Origin: Sphingomonas kyeonggiensis
GTDB lineage: Bacteria; Pseudomonadota; Alphaproteobacteria; Sphingomonadales; Sphingomonadaceae
Reading direction: 5' to 3'
Length of the DNA: 64,000 bases
NCBI RefSeq assembly: GCF_014204495.1
Contig: NZ_JACHLN010000003.1
Location: forward strand, 981,128 to 1,045,127
Position numbers and translations under genes: made by a program. Below the pieces are notes generated by a model. The model did not search any database. It was not told the DNA's origin and saw nothing but the letters and a program-made list of their open reading frames with translations. How positions within the stretch are numbered: the first letter of the stretch is position 1; each line of letters starts with the position of its first letter. Below, piece by piece: positions 16,679 through 25,388 of this stretch.

Positions 16679-17397
16679 AGGGTGAGCACTTCCTCGAGCG
16701 CACGCACGATCAGGGCCAGGTCCTGCTCGCGCGAAAAACGATGTTCCGCGTCCTTGACCAGCAGAGTCTGCACCATGTCTGAACGGATCATCGCCGCCAG
16801 CCGCGGGGCATATTCCCAGGGCACTTCCCTGTCCTTCTGGCCCTGGAGCAACCGCACCGGCCCGCCCCAGGCGATCGGCTGGACGAGCACGCGATTGGCC
16901 TCGCCCGACGCCCAGAAGCCGCGCGTCGTCACGGTCGGCTGGTCGCCATAGTCGTTCGGCGTCTCGAGCCGACCCTGCTGGAGCAGGGCCATCTTCTGCT
17001 CCATGGTGAAGCCCCAGTCGGTGAAGTCCGGCGCCGCGGCGATGCCGACCAAGCCGGCGACCACTTCCGGCCGCGCCTTGGCGATCATCGCCATGATCCA
17101 GCCGCCCATCGACGAGCCGACCAGCACCACCGGGCCCTTCACCACCTCGTCAATCATCCGCAGCGCATCATCGCGCCATGAGGCCAGCGTCCCGTCCTCG
17201 AAATTGCCTTCGCTCTCGCCGCAGCCGGCATAATCGAAGCGCAGGAACGCCCGGCCGTTCGCCTTCGCCCATGCCTCCAGATGCAGCGCCTTGCTGCCGT
17301 TCATGTCGGACGCATAGCCGCACAGGAACATCACCGTCGGCCCGGCGCCGGGGGTGTGGTGATAGGCGAGGTTGGGAGGTGGAGGCGCTTCAGTCAT
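16663..17397 (-). CDS. Alpha/beta hydrolase
   Basis: 244 residues, cytoplasmic, with FLCGYASDMNGSKA near the N-terminus (oxyanion region), DYAGCGES, and the nucleophile elbow VGSSMGGW (Ser about 95). The final His is in DAEHRFS near residue 222 and an acidic member in GQKDREVPW. This arrangement is typical of the ABHD10-like acyl-thioesterase/esterase group. Substrate unknown. It is the first gene of an overlapping pair with the TPR gene. Confidence 0.88.
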   Translation of the reverse strand: MTEAPPPPNLAYHHTPGAGPTVMFLCGYASDMNGSKALHLEAWAKANGRAFLRFDYAGCGESEGNFEDGTLASWRDDALRMIDEVVKGPVVLVGSSMGGWIMAMIAKARPEVVAGLVGIAAAPDFTDWGFTMEQKMALLQQGRLETPNDYGDQPTVTTRGFWASGEANRVLVQPIAWGGPVRLLQGQKDREVPWEYAPRLAAMIRSDMVQTLLVKDAEHRFSREQDLALIVRALEEVLTLCSPS

Positions 17398-17433
17398 ACG
17401 CGGCGGGATAGCCGTCGGCGAAGGTGCTTAAAA

Positions 17434-17602
17434 CCCTCTACCGCTTTTGCGGGAGAGGGACGGCTCTTCCGGCGAAAGCCGGGGGAGCCAGGGTGAGGGC
17501 CAGTGCGAGAGGCAAGCACACCGCTTGCGGCTCCCACAGCCCCTCACCCTTCCGCCGCTTCGCGGCTCCCTCCCTCTCCCGCGAAAGCGGGAGAGGGATT
17601 TT
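17434..17602. repeat. Compound palindromic repeat
   Basis: A 170-bp stretch between convergently spaced genes is built of inverted units: CCCTCTACCGC...GCGGGAGAGGG at the left, GCGAAAGCC-type hairpins inside, and CCCTCTCCCGC...GCGGGAGAGGG at the right, with GGGTGAGG facing CCTCACCC. It looks like another REPIN-type element. Confidence 0.7.
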
Positions 17603-17605
17603 AGG

Positions 17606-18502
17606 TCAGATATTCCCCGAGAACGTATCGCACTGGCCGGGATCGCCGGTCTCCAGCCCCTTCTTGAGCCAGGCCATACGCTGCGCCGAGGTGCCATGGG
17701 TGAAGCTTTCCGGCACCACCGTTCCCTGCATCTGGCGCTGGAGCGTGTCGTCGCCGATCGCGTTCGCCGCGGTCATGCCTTCCTCGATGTCGCCCGGCTC
17801 GATCCGGTCCTTGTTGCGCGCCGCCCAGACGCCGGCATAGCAATCCGCCTGCAGCTCCAGCCGCACCGACAGGGCATTGCCCTCGGCCTGGCTCGCCCGC
17901 GCCTGCAGCCGCGAGACCTTGTCCGAGGTGCCGAGCAGGTTCTGGATATGGTGGCCCATCTCGTGCGCGATCACATAGTCGCGGGCGAAGTCGCCCTTGG
18001 CGCCGAAGCGCTGCTCCAGTTCCTGGAAGAAGCTGGTGTCGAGATATACGCCGTCATCGGCCGGGCAGTAGAAGGGCCCGACCGCCGAGCTCGCCGCGCC
18101 GCAGCCCGACTGGACATTGCCCTGGTAGAACTTGATCGTCGCCGGGCGATACTGCGCGTTCGATTCCTTGAAGATCGTCGCCCAGGTATCGTCGGCCAGC
18201 TTCATCACCCGGCACGATTCGAGCCGCAGGTCGCCCTGGCACACCTGCCGCCCGCTCTGCCCCGCGGTCGGCGACTGGCCGGTAGAGCCGCCGCCGGTGC
18301 TGCCCAGCATCCCGCCTCCGCCGCCGCTCATCGCGAAATAGGCGATGGCGATCAGGCCGATGATCGCGATGCTGCCGCAGCCCATGCCGCGGCCGAGCAA
18401 CAGGGGCAGCAGCCCCAGCAATCCGAAACCGCCGCCGCCTCCGCCGCCTCCGCTTCCCAGGTCCTGGGCGTGGTCGGTTGGGTCGATATCGTCGAGCCGC
18501 AT
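17606..18502 (-). CDS. YpfJ-family neutral zinc metallopeptidase
   Basis: 298 residues. A glycine-rich N-terminus (residues 16-26) precedes one membrane segment (about 42-60, SIAIIGLIAIAYFAMS), so the enzyme domain is probably periplasmic. The zinc-binding motif is HEMGHH inside VIAHEMGHHIQNLLGT (about 180). RLELQADCYAGVW supplies the third ligand region, with the family's ESFTHGTSAQRMAWLKKG end. Substrate unknown for the family. Confidence 0.93.
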   Translation of the reverse strand: MRLDDIDPTDHAQDLGSGGGGGGGGFGLLGLLPLLLGRGMGCGSIAIIGLIAIAYFAMSGGGGGMLGSTGGGSTGQSPTAGQSGRQVCQGDLRLESCRVMKLADDTWATIFKESNAQYRPATIKFYQGNVQSGCGAASSAVGPFYCPADDGVYLDTSFFQELEQRFGAKGDFARDYVIAHEMGHHIQNLLGTSDKVSRLQARASQAEGNALSVRLELQADCYAGVWAARNKDRIEPGDIEEGMTAANAIGDDTLQRQMQGTVVPESFTHGTSAQRMAWLKKGLETGDPGQCDTFSGNI

Positions 18503-18619
18503 GGCGTTCCTCTTTATTTAGCCATCGCAACAATGCCCGAACCGGCGTTGCGTTGCACGTGCCAAGCCATACCAAAATGTGCACTTCCCTCGGCCCCGGC
18601 TTTCGGCCAAGGCAGGGCC

Positions 18620-19759
18620 ATGGCAGACGCCGAGTCACGTCCCCGCCGCCAAGCCACCGGCCTTCCGCTGCCGGATACGGTCGCGCTGGTATTGCAGGGC
18701 GGCGGTGCCCTTGGCGCCTATCAGGCCGGCGTCATCGACGAGCTCCACACCGCCGGGATCGAAGTCGACTGGGTCGCCGGCATCTCGATCGGCGCGGTCA
18801 ACGCGACCCTTTTCGCCGGCAACCCGCCCGAGAAGCGCCTCGCCGCGATCCGCACCTTCTGGGAAGACGCCACCGCCGCGCTGCCCGATTTCTCGCTGCC
18901 GATGCACGATGCCGCGCGCGAGCTGAGCCATGAATGGGCCGCCGGCATGGTCATGCTCGGCGGCGTGCCCGGCTTCTTCCGCCCGCGCCTGCTGCCGCCC
19001 GCCTTCGCCGTCCCCGGCACGCCGGAGGCGCTGAGCTTCTACGATACCTCGCCCCTGCGCGAGACGCTCGACCGGCTGATCGACTGGGAGCTGCTCAACA
19101 ACGGTCCCGTCCGCCTCTCGGTCGGCGCGGTCGATATCCAGAGCGGCAATTTCCGCTATTTCGACACGCATGACGAGACGCTCGACGCGCGCCACATCAT
19201 GGCATCGGGCGCGCTGCCGCCCGGCCTGCCGCCGATCGAGATCGACGGCTGCTGGTATTGGGACGGCGGCCTCGTCTCGAACACGCCGCTCACCCATGTC
19301 CTCGACCGGCAATATGCCGAGACGCTGATCTTCCAGGTCGACCTCTTCCCGTCGATCGACGAGCTGCCGCGCACGATGACCGACGTGATCGCGCGCGAGA
19401 AGGAGATCCGCTTCTCCAGCCGCACCCGCGCCGTGTCGGACGAGCGGATGCGCCTGCGCCAGGAGCGCCAGATGGTCTGCCGCCTGCTCGACAAGCTGCC
19501 GCCCGAGCTGCAGGACGATCCCGACGTCCAGGCGGTCCGTGCCCGCGTCTCCGAATTTCCCGTCAGCCTCGTCCAGCTGATCTACCGCGCCAATGCCTGG
19601 GAAGGCGGCGCGCGCGACTTCGAATTCTCGGCGCGTTCGATGCACGAGCATTGGCAGGCCGGCCGCACCGACGTGGCCGAGACCATGGCCAACGCCCAGA
19701 TCGTCGCCCGCAATATCCTGGACGGCCACACCGCCGCCTTCGACCTCACCCAGCGTTAG
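18620..19759 (+). CDS. Patatin-like phospholipase
   Basis: 379 residues. Patatin motifs in order: oxyanion loop QGGGALGAYQAG (about 29-40), nucleophile GISIGAVNA (Ser about 59), and catalytic Asp in WDGGLVSNTPL (about 214). The C-terminal DUF3734-like extension (residues 260-379) is usual for the alphaproteobacterial group. Start at ATG 18620. It is followed after 9 bp by 3-hydroxybutyrate dehydrogenase, a recurrent pairing in alphaproteobacteria that points to lipid or polyhydroxybutyrate turnover. Confidence 0.94.
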   Translation: MADAESRPRRQATGLPLPDTVALVLQGGGALGAYQAGVIDELHTAGIEVDWVAGISIGAVNATLFAGNPPEKRLAAIRTFWEDATAALPDFSLPMHDAARELSHEWAAGMVMLGGVPGFFRPRLLPPAFAVPGTPEALSFYDTSPLRETLDRLIDWELLNNGPVRLSVGAVDIQSGNFRYFDTHDETLDARHIMASGALPPGLPPIEIDGCWYWDGGLVSNTPLTHVLDRQYAETLIFQVDLFPSIDELPRTMTDVIAREKEIRFSSRTRAVSDERMRLRQERQMVCRLLDKLPPELQDDPDVQAVRARVSEFPVSLVQLIYRANAWEGGARDFEFSARSMHEHWQAGRTDVAETMANAQIVARNILDGHTAAFDLTQR

Positions 19760-19768
19760 GAGTATTCG

Positions 19769-20554
19769 ATGTTCCTCAAGGGCAAGTCCGCCATCATCAC
19801 CGGTTCGACCTCGGGCATCGGTCTCGCCTATGCCAAGGCACTCGCCGCCGAGGGCGCGAGCGTGGTGATCAACGGCTTCGGCGACGCCGCCGCGATCGAG
19901 ACGGAGCGCGCCGCGCTCGAGGCGACCAGCGGCGCGAAGGCGCTCTACGACGCCGCCGACATGACCAAGCCCGACCAGATCGCGGCGATGGTCCAGCGCT
20001 GCCATGACGAGCTCGGCGGCCCGCACATCATCATCAACAATGCCGGCATCCAGCATGTCGCGCCGATCGACGAATTCCCGGTCGAGAAATATGACGCGAT
20101 CATCGCGATCAACCAGTCCTCGGCCTGGCACATGATGCGCGCCGCGGTGCCGTTCATGAAGGCGCAGAAATGGGGCCGGATCATCTCCACCGCCTCGGCG
20201 CACAGCCTCGTCGCCAGCCCCAACAAGTCGGCGTACGTGATGGCCAAGCACGCCATTGCCGGCCTCACCAAGACGATCGCGCTCGAAGTCGCCACCCACG
20301 GCGTCACCGTCAATTGCGTCTCGCCGGGCTATGTCTGGACGCCGCTGGTCGAGAACCAGATCCCCGACACGATGAAGGCGCGCGGCCTCACCCGCGAGCA
20401 GGTGATCAACGACGTGCTGCTCGATGCGCAGCCGACCAAGCAGTTCGTCACCTCGGAACAGGTCGCCGCGCTGGTGCTTTTCCTTTGCCGGGACGAGGCG
20501 GCACAGATTACCGGTGCCAATTACTCGATCGACGGCGGCTGGACCGCTGCCTAA
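19769..20554 (+). CDS. bdhA: 3-hydroxybutyrate dehydrogenase (SDR family)
   Basis: 261 residues, NAD-dependent short-chain dehydrogenase converting (R)-3-hydroxybutyrate to acetoacetate. Cofactor motif TGSTSGIGLAYA (12-23), NNAGIQHVAPID (about 91-102), catalytic Ser/Tyr/Lys in STASAHS and YVMAKHA, and the C-terminal YSIDGGWTA. The AGIQHVAPI and SPGYVWTPLVENQIPD segments are specific to BDH. It probably works with the preceding patatin in PHB mobilisation. Confidence 0.94.
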   Translation: MFLKGKSAIITGSTSGIGLAYAKALAAEGASVVINGFGDAAAIETERAALEATSGAKALYDAADMTKPDQIAAMVQRCHDELGGPHIIINNAGIQHVAPIDEFPVEKYDAIIAINQSSAWHMMRAAVPFMKAQKWGRIISTASAHSLVASPNKSAYVMAKHAIAGLTKTIALEVATHGVTVNCVSPGYVWTPLVENQIPDTMKARGLTREQVINDVLLDAQPTKQFVTSEQVAALVLFLCRDEAAQITGANYSIDGGWTAA

Positions 20555-20585
20555 GGCGGTTTGGCGCCTGGAGAAGGGAAGAGGC

Positions 20586-21215
20586 ATGAAGGGGATCCCC
20601 GCCGCCGCGGCATTGCTCGCGATCGGCTTCACCACCGGGTGCAGCGTCTATCGCGACGCCACCGCCACGCGCCCGCCCGCCGGCTGGAGCTGGCGCAAGG
20701 TGATGACCACGGCGGACGCCGATCGCATCCGCCAGTGGCGCCGCGCCTGGGACGACGCGCTCGCACCGGCCAGGGCGGCGAATCCCGCGGCGATCGCGGC
20801 GGATCCCCAGCTCTTCGACCCCGACGTCGCGCTCGGCGGCGCGATGCCGCCGGCCGGCGACTATCGCTGCCGCACCGTCAAGCTCGGCTCGCAGCAGCCG
20901 CTGACGCCCTATTACGCCGCCTATCCGGCCGGGCAGTGCCGGATCACGGTGCAGGGCCCGGAAATCCATTTCGTCCGCCTCGACGGCCAGCAGCGCCCGG
21001 ACGGGCTGCTCTACCCCAATACCAATGCCCGCTCGATGTTCATCGGCGTGATGGTGCTGGGCGACGAGACCGCGCCGCTGCGCTACGGCGTCGATCGCAA
21101 GCGCGACATGATCGGCTATGTCGAGCGCATCGGCGAGAAGCGCTGGCGGCTGGTGCTTCCCTATCCGGGCTTCGAGTCTAAGCTCGACGTGATCGAGCTC
21201 GTGCCGGCGGGCTAG
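20586..21215 (+). CDS. DUF4893-type lipoprotein
   Basis: 209 residues with lipobox FTTGC (Cys19). The mature domain has WRKVMTTADADRIRQWRRAW at the start, DYRCRTVKLGSQ in the middle and MIGYVERIGEKRWRLVLPYP at the end, the pattern of DUF4893 proteins. The start at ATG 20586 follows GAAGGGAAGAG. It ends overlapping the convergent HEXXH gene by 4 bp. Function unknown. Confidence 0.82.
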   Translation: MKGIPAAAALLAIGFTTGCSVYRDATATRPPAGWSWRKVMTTADADRIRQWRRAWDDALAPARAANPAAIAADPQLFDPDVALGGAMPPAGDYRCRTVKLGSQQPLTPYYAAYPAGQCRITVQGPEIHFVRLDGQQRPDGLLYPNTNARSMFIGVMVLGDETAPLRYGVDRKRDMIGYVERIGEKRWRLVLPYPGFESKLDVIELVPAG

Positions 21216-21811
21216 CCAGTCCGCAGCCCGAACGTCTTCACGATGAACGCATAGAGTTCGGGCGCCTTGGCCCGCACATTCTCCCGCCGGAACGGCGGCC
21301 GCGCGGCGTCGCCGTGCAGCACCACGCTGGCGGTCATCGCGAAGAATTCGAAGGCGTTGGTCAGCATATAGGCCTGTGCCGGCCAGCGCCCGCTCGCCAC
21401 CGCCTCGCGGTAGAAGCGCTGCACGTCCGGATTCTGCTGCCCGCCCGGCATCTTCAGCAGCTGCCAGCGATGGATCAGCTCGTGGAGCAGCACCGGATTC
21501 TCCACCGGCTGCACCACCCGGGCGAAGAACACCCCGCGCGGCCCGGCGCGCGTCTTGGTCCCGGCCTCACGGTCCACCGTGATAACCTGTGCCGCGAAGA
21601 AATCGCGCGCTTCGTCCGAGACCTGCAGCGCCTTCACCAGCGCGATCTGCGCGGCGAGCGAGGCAGCGATCTCGGGCGTCTGCTCGCCGCCCTGCCAGTC
21701 GATCGCAAAGTCTTCCGCGGCCCATGCGCGCGCCGGCAGGCCCAGCAACACCGCTCCGGCAAGCACCTCCCTGCGCGAGAGGTTTGACAGGTTCCGGCAC
21801 CCAAGCGACAT
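21212..21811 (-). CDS. Exported protein with HEXXH motif, putative zinc protease-like
   Basis: 199 residues. An N-terminal export signal, NLSRREVLAGAVLLGLPARAWA, cut here after the RR pair, has a twin-arginine-like RRE. The mature part contains VLLHELIHRWQLLK (HELIH, a zincin HEXXH) and YMLTNAFEFFAMTASVVLHG, where the downstream Glu could be the third zinc ligand. ATG 21811 was chosen over 21823 because GGAGG stands directly before it. It is divergent from the M20 hydrolase gene, with start codons about 25 bp apart. Activity unproven. Confidence 0.75.
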   Translation of the reverse strand: MSLGCRNLSNLSRREVLAGAVLLGLPARAWAAEDFAIDWQGGEQTPEIAASLAAQIALVKALQVSDEARDFFAAQVITVDREAGTKTRAGPRGVFFARVVQPVENPVLLHELIHRWQLLKMPGGQQNPDVQRFYREAVASGRWPAQAYMLTNAFEFFAMTASVVLHGDAARPPFRRENVRAKAPELYAFIVKTFGLRTG

Positions 21812-21836
21812 TCGCGCCTCCATAGGGGGGAACCAT

Positions 21837-23144
21837 ATGCTCCGGTCGCTTCTTCTCGCAACTGCGATGACTTTCACCACGCCCGCTCTTGCCGATCCGG
21901 TGCACGACGCGACCCAGGCCGCGCTCCCCCAGCTCATGGAATTCTACCGCGACTTCCATTCCAATCCCGAGCTCAGCCTCCACGAAGTGAAGACCGCCGC
22001 CAAGCTGGCGGAGGAAGCGCGCAAGGCCGGGTTCAAGGTCACCGAGAAGGTCGGCGGCACCGGCGTGGTCGCGGTGCTCGAAAACGGCCCCGGCCCGGTC
22101 GTGCTGATCCGCGCCGACATGGACGGCCTGCCGGTCACCGAGCAGACCGGCCTCGCCTTCGCGTCCAAGGTGCGCACCACCAGCGACGAAGGGATCGAGA
22201 CCGGGGTGATGCATGCCTGCGGCCATGACACGCACATGGCGAGCTGGATCGGCACGCTGCGCAACCTCGCCGCGATGAAGTCCAAATGGCACGGCACCGT
22301 CATCATGATCGCCCAGCCTGCCGAGGAGCGCGGCATGGGCGCCAAGGCGATGCTCGACGACGGGCTGTTCACCCGCTTCCCCAAGCCGCAATATGCCCTC
22401 GCCTTCCACGACAGCGCCGGCCAGCCCGCCGGCCAGATCGGCATCACCGCCGGCTATGCGCTGGCGAACGTGGACTCGGTCGACGTCATCGTGAAGGGCG
22501 TCGGCGGGCACGGCGCCTATCCGCAGACGACCAAGGACCCGATCGTCCTCGCCGCGCGTATCGTCACGTCGCTGCAGACGCTGGTCAGCCGCGAAGTCGA
22601 TCCGCAGGAAGCCGCGGTGGTCACTGTCGGCATGATCAAGGGCGGTTCCACCCACAACATCATCAGCAGCGAAGTGACGATGCTGCTCACCGTGCGCAGC
22701 TTCAAGCCGGAGGTGCGCAAGCTGCTGCTCGACGGCATCGCCCGCATCGCGAAGGGCGAGGCGATCGCGGCGGGCGTGCCCGACGACCGCCTGCCCGAGG
22801 TGAAGGTCCGCGACAATTTCACGCCCGCCACCTTCAACACCCAGCCGATCACCAGCCGGATGCAGGCGCTGTGGACCGCGCGCTTCGGCAAGGACCGGGT
22901 GGTCGAGACCAAGGCGGTGATGGGCGGCGAGGATTTCAGCCGCTACTGGCTGGCCGACAATTCGATCCAGAGCCTGATCTTCTGGGTTGGCGGCGTACCG
23001 GCGGACAAATGGGCCGCATCGGACAATGGCAAGAAGCCCCTGCCCTCGCTCCACAGCCCCTTCTGGGCGCCCGATGCCGAAGCCGTGGTCGGCACCGCGA
23101 CCGAGGCGATGACGTCGGCGGCGCTGGATATCCTGAAGAAATAG
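21837..23144 (+). CDS. Exported M20-family amidohydrolase/peptidase
   Basis: 435 residues with a signal peptide ending PALADP near residue 19. Metal-binding motifs of the M20D (aminoacylase/IAA-amino-acid hydrolase) group are visible: RADMDGLPVTEQTG, MHACGHDTHMA (HDTH about 127), PAEERGMGAKAML, VGGHGAYPQTTKDPI and KAVMGGEDFSRY. Members cleave N-acyl or N-aromatic-acyl amino acids. The catalytic Glu-Glu pair is in AQPAEERG. Periplasmic location inferred from the signal. Confidence 0.92.
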   Translation: MLRSLLLATAMTFTTPALADPVHDATQAALPQLMEFYRDFHSNPELSLHEVKTAAKLAEEARKAGFKVTEKVGGTGVVAVLENGPGPVVLIRADMDGLPVTEQTGLAFASKVRTTSDEGIETGVMHACGHDTHMASWIGTLRNLAAMKSKWHGTVIMIAQPAEERGMGAKAMLDDGLFTRFPKPQYALAFHDSAGQPAGQIGITAGYALANVDSVDVIVKGVGGHGAYPQTTKDPIVLAARIVTSLQTLVSREVDPQEAAVVTVGMIKGGSTHNIISSEVTMLLTVRSFKPEVRKLLLDGIARIAKGEAIAAGVPDDRLPEVKVRDNFTPATFNTQPITSRMQALWTARFGKDRVVETKAVMGGEDFSRYWLADNSIQSLIFWVGGVPADKWAASDNGKKPLPSLHSPFWAPDAEAVVGTATEAMTSAALDILKK

Positions 23145-23169
23145 GCGGCGGCTCTTGAGAGCACCTGCT

Positions 23170-23187
23170 CCCCGGCGAAAGCCGGGG
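23170..23187. repeat. Half-REP hairpin
   Basis: CCCCGGC-GAAA-GCCGGGG, a 7-bp stem with a GAAA tetraloop just after the M20 gene. Same core as 8595-8612. Confidence 0.6.
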
Positions 23188-23344
23188 AACGGGCTTCAGA
23201 ACAGTGGTTCCGGATCGCGGGGCGCCGGCGAGTCTGCGCGGCCTCTTCCCACTATCATTGTCTAACCCGGAACCGGGATTGCGGCAAGCCGGGGTACCTG
23301 TTGCATGTAGCTGCCCTCGATTCGCAGACGAGGAGCAACGGCAC

Positions 23345-23731
23345 ATGATCTACTATCACGGCACCCGCGCGGACCTTCGCCCCGGCGACCTGATCGCCGC
23401 CGGATACGCCTCCAACTATGGCGCGCGGAAACAGGCCAGCTGGGTCTATTTCGCTGGCACGCTCGAAGCCGCGGTCTGGGGCGCCGAGCTGGCGCAGGGC
23501 GAAGGCCGGGCGCGCATCTACATGGTCGAGCCGACCGGCGCGTTCGTCGACGATCCCAACCTCACCGACAAGAAATTCCCGGGCAATCCCACGCTTTCCT
23601 ACCGTTCGCACGAGCCGCTGCGCGTCACCGGCGAGATCGAGCAATGGCAGGGCCATTCGCCGGAGCAATTGCAGCACATGAAGGACGCGCTCGCGCGGCT
23701 GAAGGCGCAGGGCATCGAAGCCATCGACTGA
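23345..23731 (+). CDS. arr: Rifampin ADP-ribosyltransferase Arr
   Basis: 128 residues. Arr inactivates rifamycins by transferring ADP-ribose from NAD to the ansa-chain C23 hydroxyl. YYHGTRADLRPGDL at the N-terminus, WVYFAGTLEAAVWGAELAQG, IYMVEPTGAFVDDPNLTDKKFPGN (here cut into parts), SYRSHEPLRV and the WQGH segment match the family. Active-site His is in YHGT and the Asp in DDPNLT. It is about 10 residues shorter at the N-terminus than Arr-2, which may be normal for chromosomal forms. GAGGAG nine bases before ATG 23345 supports the start. Confidence 0.94.
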   Translation: MIYYHGTRADLRPGDLIAAGYASNYGARKQASWVYFAGTLEAAVWGAELAQGEGRARIYMVEPTGAFVDDPNLTDKKFPGNPTLSYRSHEPLRVTGEIEQWQGHSPEQLQHMKDALARLKAQGIEAID

Positions 23732-23745
23732 CCCGCCTTGATCCG

Positions 23746-23826
23746 GTCGCCGCGCCGCCCTAGATGATCGGCGCGGCGACCACGTTCCCGTCTCCCATGC
23801 GGAGGTTCAAGACCGGGACGGCCCGG
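23746..23826 (+). promoter_or_regulatory. Structured leader of the Gdx gene; possible degenerate guanidine-II riboswitch
   Basis: Three hairpins fill the gap between arr and gdx. The first is a perfect 12-bp stem (23746-23757 with 23769-23780) that may end arr. The second is CTCC-CATGC-GGAG (23792-23804). The third is CCGGG-ACGG-CCCGG (23813-23826), ending 22 bases before the start codon. An ACGG tetraloop hairpin next to the ribosome site is the hallmark of mini-ykkC (guanidine-II) RNAs, but the first loop does not read ACGR. Confidence 0.4.
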
Positions 23827-23848
23827 CAGTCCTTTTCAGGAGGCTGCC

Positions 23849-24169
23849 GTGGTTTGGTTCATTCTCGTTATTGCCGGTCTGCTCGAAGTCGTCTGGGCCT
23901 TCTTCATGAAGCAGTCCGAAGGCTTCACGAAGCTTGTCCCCTCGATCGTCACCCTGGTCACCATGGGCGCCAGCTTCGGCCTGCTATCGCTGTCGATGCG
24001 CACCCTGCCGCTCGGCACCGCCTATACGGTGTGGACCGGCATCGGCGCGGTCGGCGCCTTCGCGGTGGGGATCGTGGTGCTCGGCGAGCAGGTCAGTCTG
24101 ATGCGGCTCGGCGCCGCCGCGCTGATCGTCTCCGGCCTCGTATTGATGAAGCTGTCCACCACGTCCTGA
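23849..24169 (+). CDS. gdx: SMR-family guanidinium exporter Gdx/SugE
   Basis: 106 residues with four membrane helices, a dual-topology small multidrug resistance transporter. The central glutamate is Glu13 in VIAGLLEVVWAFFMKQSEGF. The KQSEGFTKLVPS and LPLGTAYTVWTGIGAVGAF motifs are those of the SugE/Gdx subtype, which exports guanidinium against protons, rather than of EmrE. AGGAGG precedes the start. A hairpin leader upstream may sense the substrate. Confidence 0.92.
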   Translation: MVWFILVIAGLLEVVWAFFMKQSEGFTKLVPSIVTLVTMGASFGLLSLSMRTLPLGTAYTVWTGIGAVGAFAVGIVVLGEQVSLMRLGAAALIVSGLVLMKLSTTS

Positions 24170-24176
24170 GCCGGGC

Positions 24177-25100
24177 TCAGCGGCACTCCACGGTCAGGTG
24201 CGCCAGCTCGTGCACCGGCGCCAGCCGCGCGCGGACGGTATCAGCATCCGCCCCCACCACGCTGACGATCGCCGCCCGCGCCTCGGGCCCGACCCGCCAC
24301 ACGTGCAGATCGGTGATCCGCACCCCGCCCTCGGCAAGCAGCTCGCGCACTTCCCCAGCGACATGGTCGTCGGTCCGGTCGAGCAGCACGGCGGCGGTGT
24401 CGCGCATCAAGGTCCAGGACCAGCGCGCGATCACCACCGCGCCGACGATCCCCATCGCCGGATCCATCCACGCCCAGCCGAGATAGCGCCCGGCGAGCAG
24501 CGCCGCGATCGCCAGCACCGACGTCAGCGCATCGGCCAGTACATGGACGTAGGCCGAGCGGAGGTTGTTGTCGTGGCCGTGATGGTGATGATGATGCTCA
24601 TGATCGTGATGGTGATGATCATGCCCGTGGTGGTGATGATGCCCGCCCGAGAGCAGCAGCGCGCTCACCAGGTTCACCGCCAGCCCCAGCACCGCGACGA
24701 TCGTCGCCTCACCGAACGCCACGGTGATCGGCTCGAACAGCCGCAGCACCGATTCCACGCCGATCCCCAGTGCGATCAGCCCCAGCACCATCGCCGAGGC
24801 GAAGCCGGCCAGGTCGCCCACCTTGCCCGTGCCGAAGCTGTAGGCGGTGCTACGCGCATGTTTCTTCGCATAGCCGTAAGCAATCGCGGCCACCGCCAGC
24901 GCACCGGCATGCGTGGCCATGTGGAAACCGTCGGCGAGCAGCGCCATCGATCCGGTCCAGTAGCCGGCGACGATCTCGCCGACCATCATCACCGCGGTCA
25001 GCGCGACCACCCACAGCGTCCGCCGGGCATTCTCGTCGTGCGCGGCACCCAGGAACACATGCTCGTGCGCCAGCGCGTCGATCTCGGGAAGCGTCGCCAT
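24177..25100 (-). CDS. dmeF: Cation diffusion facilitator DmeF (Co/Ni efflux)
   Basis: 307 residues, six membrane helices. A histidine-rich cytosolic loop (about 152-176, runs of H with D/G/E) lies between helices 4 and 5. Metal-site helices contain LLADGFHMATHAGAL and HVLADALTSVLAI (HxxxD in each). The N-terminal AHEHVFLGAAHDENARRTLWVV is a DmeF hallmark. The C-terminal cytoplasmic domain is complete. It follows a DmeR/RcnR-type repressor by 8 bp, forming a dmeRF operon that exports cobalt and nickel. Confidence 0.92.
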   Translation of the reverse strand: MATLPEIDALAHEHVFLGAAHDENARRTLWVVALTAVMMVGEIVAGYWTGSMALLADGFHMATHAGALAVAAIAYGYAKKHARSTAYSFGTGKVGDLAGFASAMVLGLIALGIGVESVLRLFEPITVAFGEATIVAVLGLAVNLVSALLLSGGHHHHHGHDHHHHDHEHHHHHHGHDNNLRSAYVHVLADALTSVLAIAALLAGRYLGWAWMDPAMGIVGAVVIARWSWTLMRDTAAVLLDRTDDHVAGEVRELLAEGGVRITDLHVWRVGPEARAAIVSVVGADADTVRARLAPVHELAHLTVECR

Positions 25101-25108
25101 GGAAAATC

Positions 25109-25384
25109 CTATTTCGAATAGCGGCGGATCACCGCCAGCAGCTCTTCCGCGCCCTGCGCGCGCTCGGCATCGCTGAGCCCGGGTGCGGCGACATGCGCCT
25201 CGAGATGCTCGGCGATGATCTCGTCGAGCAGCCCGTTCACCGCGCCGCGCACCGCCGCCACGAGCTGCAGCACCTCGGCACAGCCGGCCTCGCCCTGCAG
25301 CGCCCGCTCGACCGCGCCGACCTGCCCGCCGATGCGCCGCACGCGGGCGAGCAACGCGCTGTTGTCATGGGAAAGATGCGCCAT
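25109..25384 (-). CDS. dmeR: Metal-responsive repressor DmeR (CsoR/RcnR family)
   Basis: 91 residues, all-helical CsoR/RcnR fold. The N-terminal MAHLSHDNSALLARVRRIGG has the early His used by RcnR. The conserved Cys is in EAGCAEVLQ, and two histidines follow in AEHLEAHV, matching the Co/Ni ligand set (Cys35, His60, His64 in RcnR). I chose ATG 25384 over ATG 25390 because AGGGGG is correctly spaced only for it. An inverted repeat at the start, with a C-tract, should be its own operator. Confidence 0.9.
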   Translation of the reverse strand: MAHLSHDNSALLARVRRIGGQVGAVERALQGEAGCAEVLQLVAAVRGAVNGLLDEIIAEHLEAHVAAPGLSDAERAQGAEELLAVIRRYSK

Positions 25385-25388
25385 ACCC

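Noticed and set aside
23746..23848. Guanidine-I (ykkC) riboswitch
   Set aside because: The conserved ykkC core segments are not present; only the mini-ykkC-like hairpin remains.
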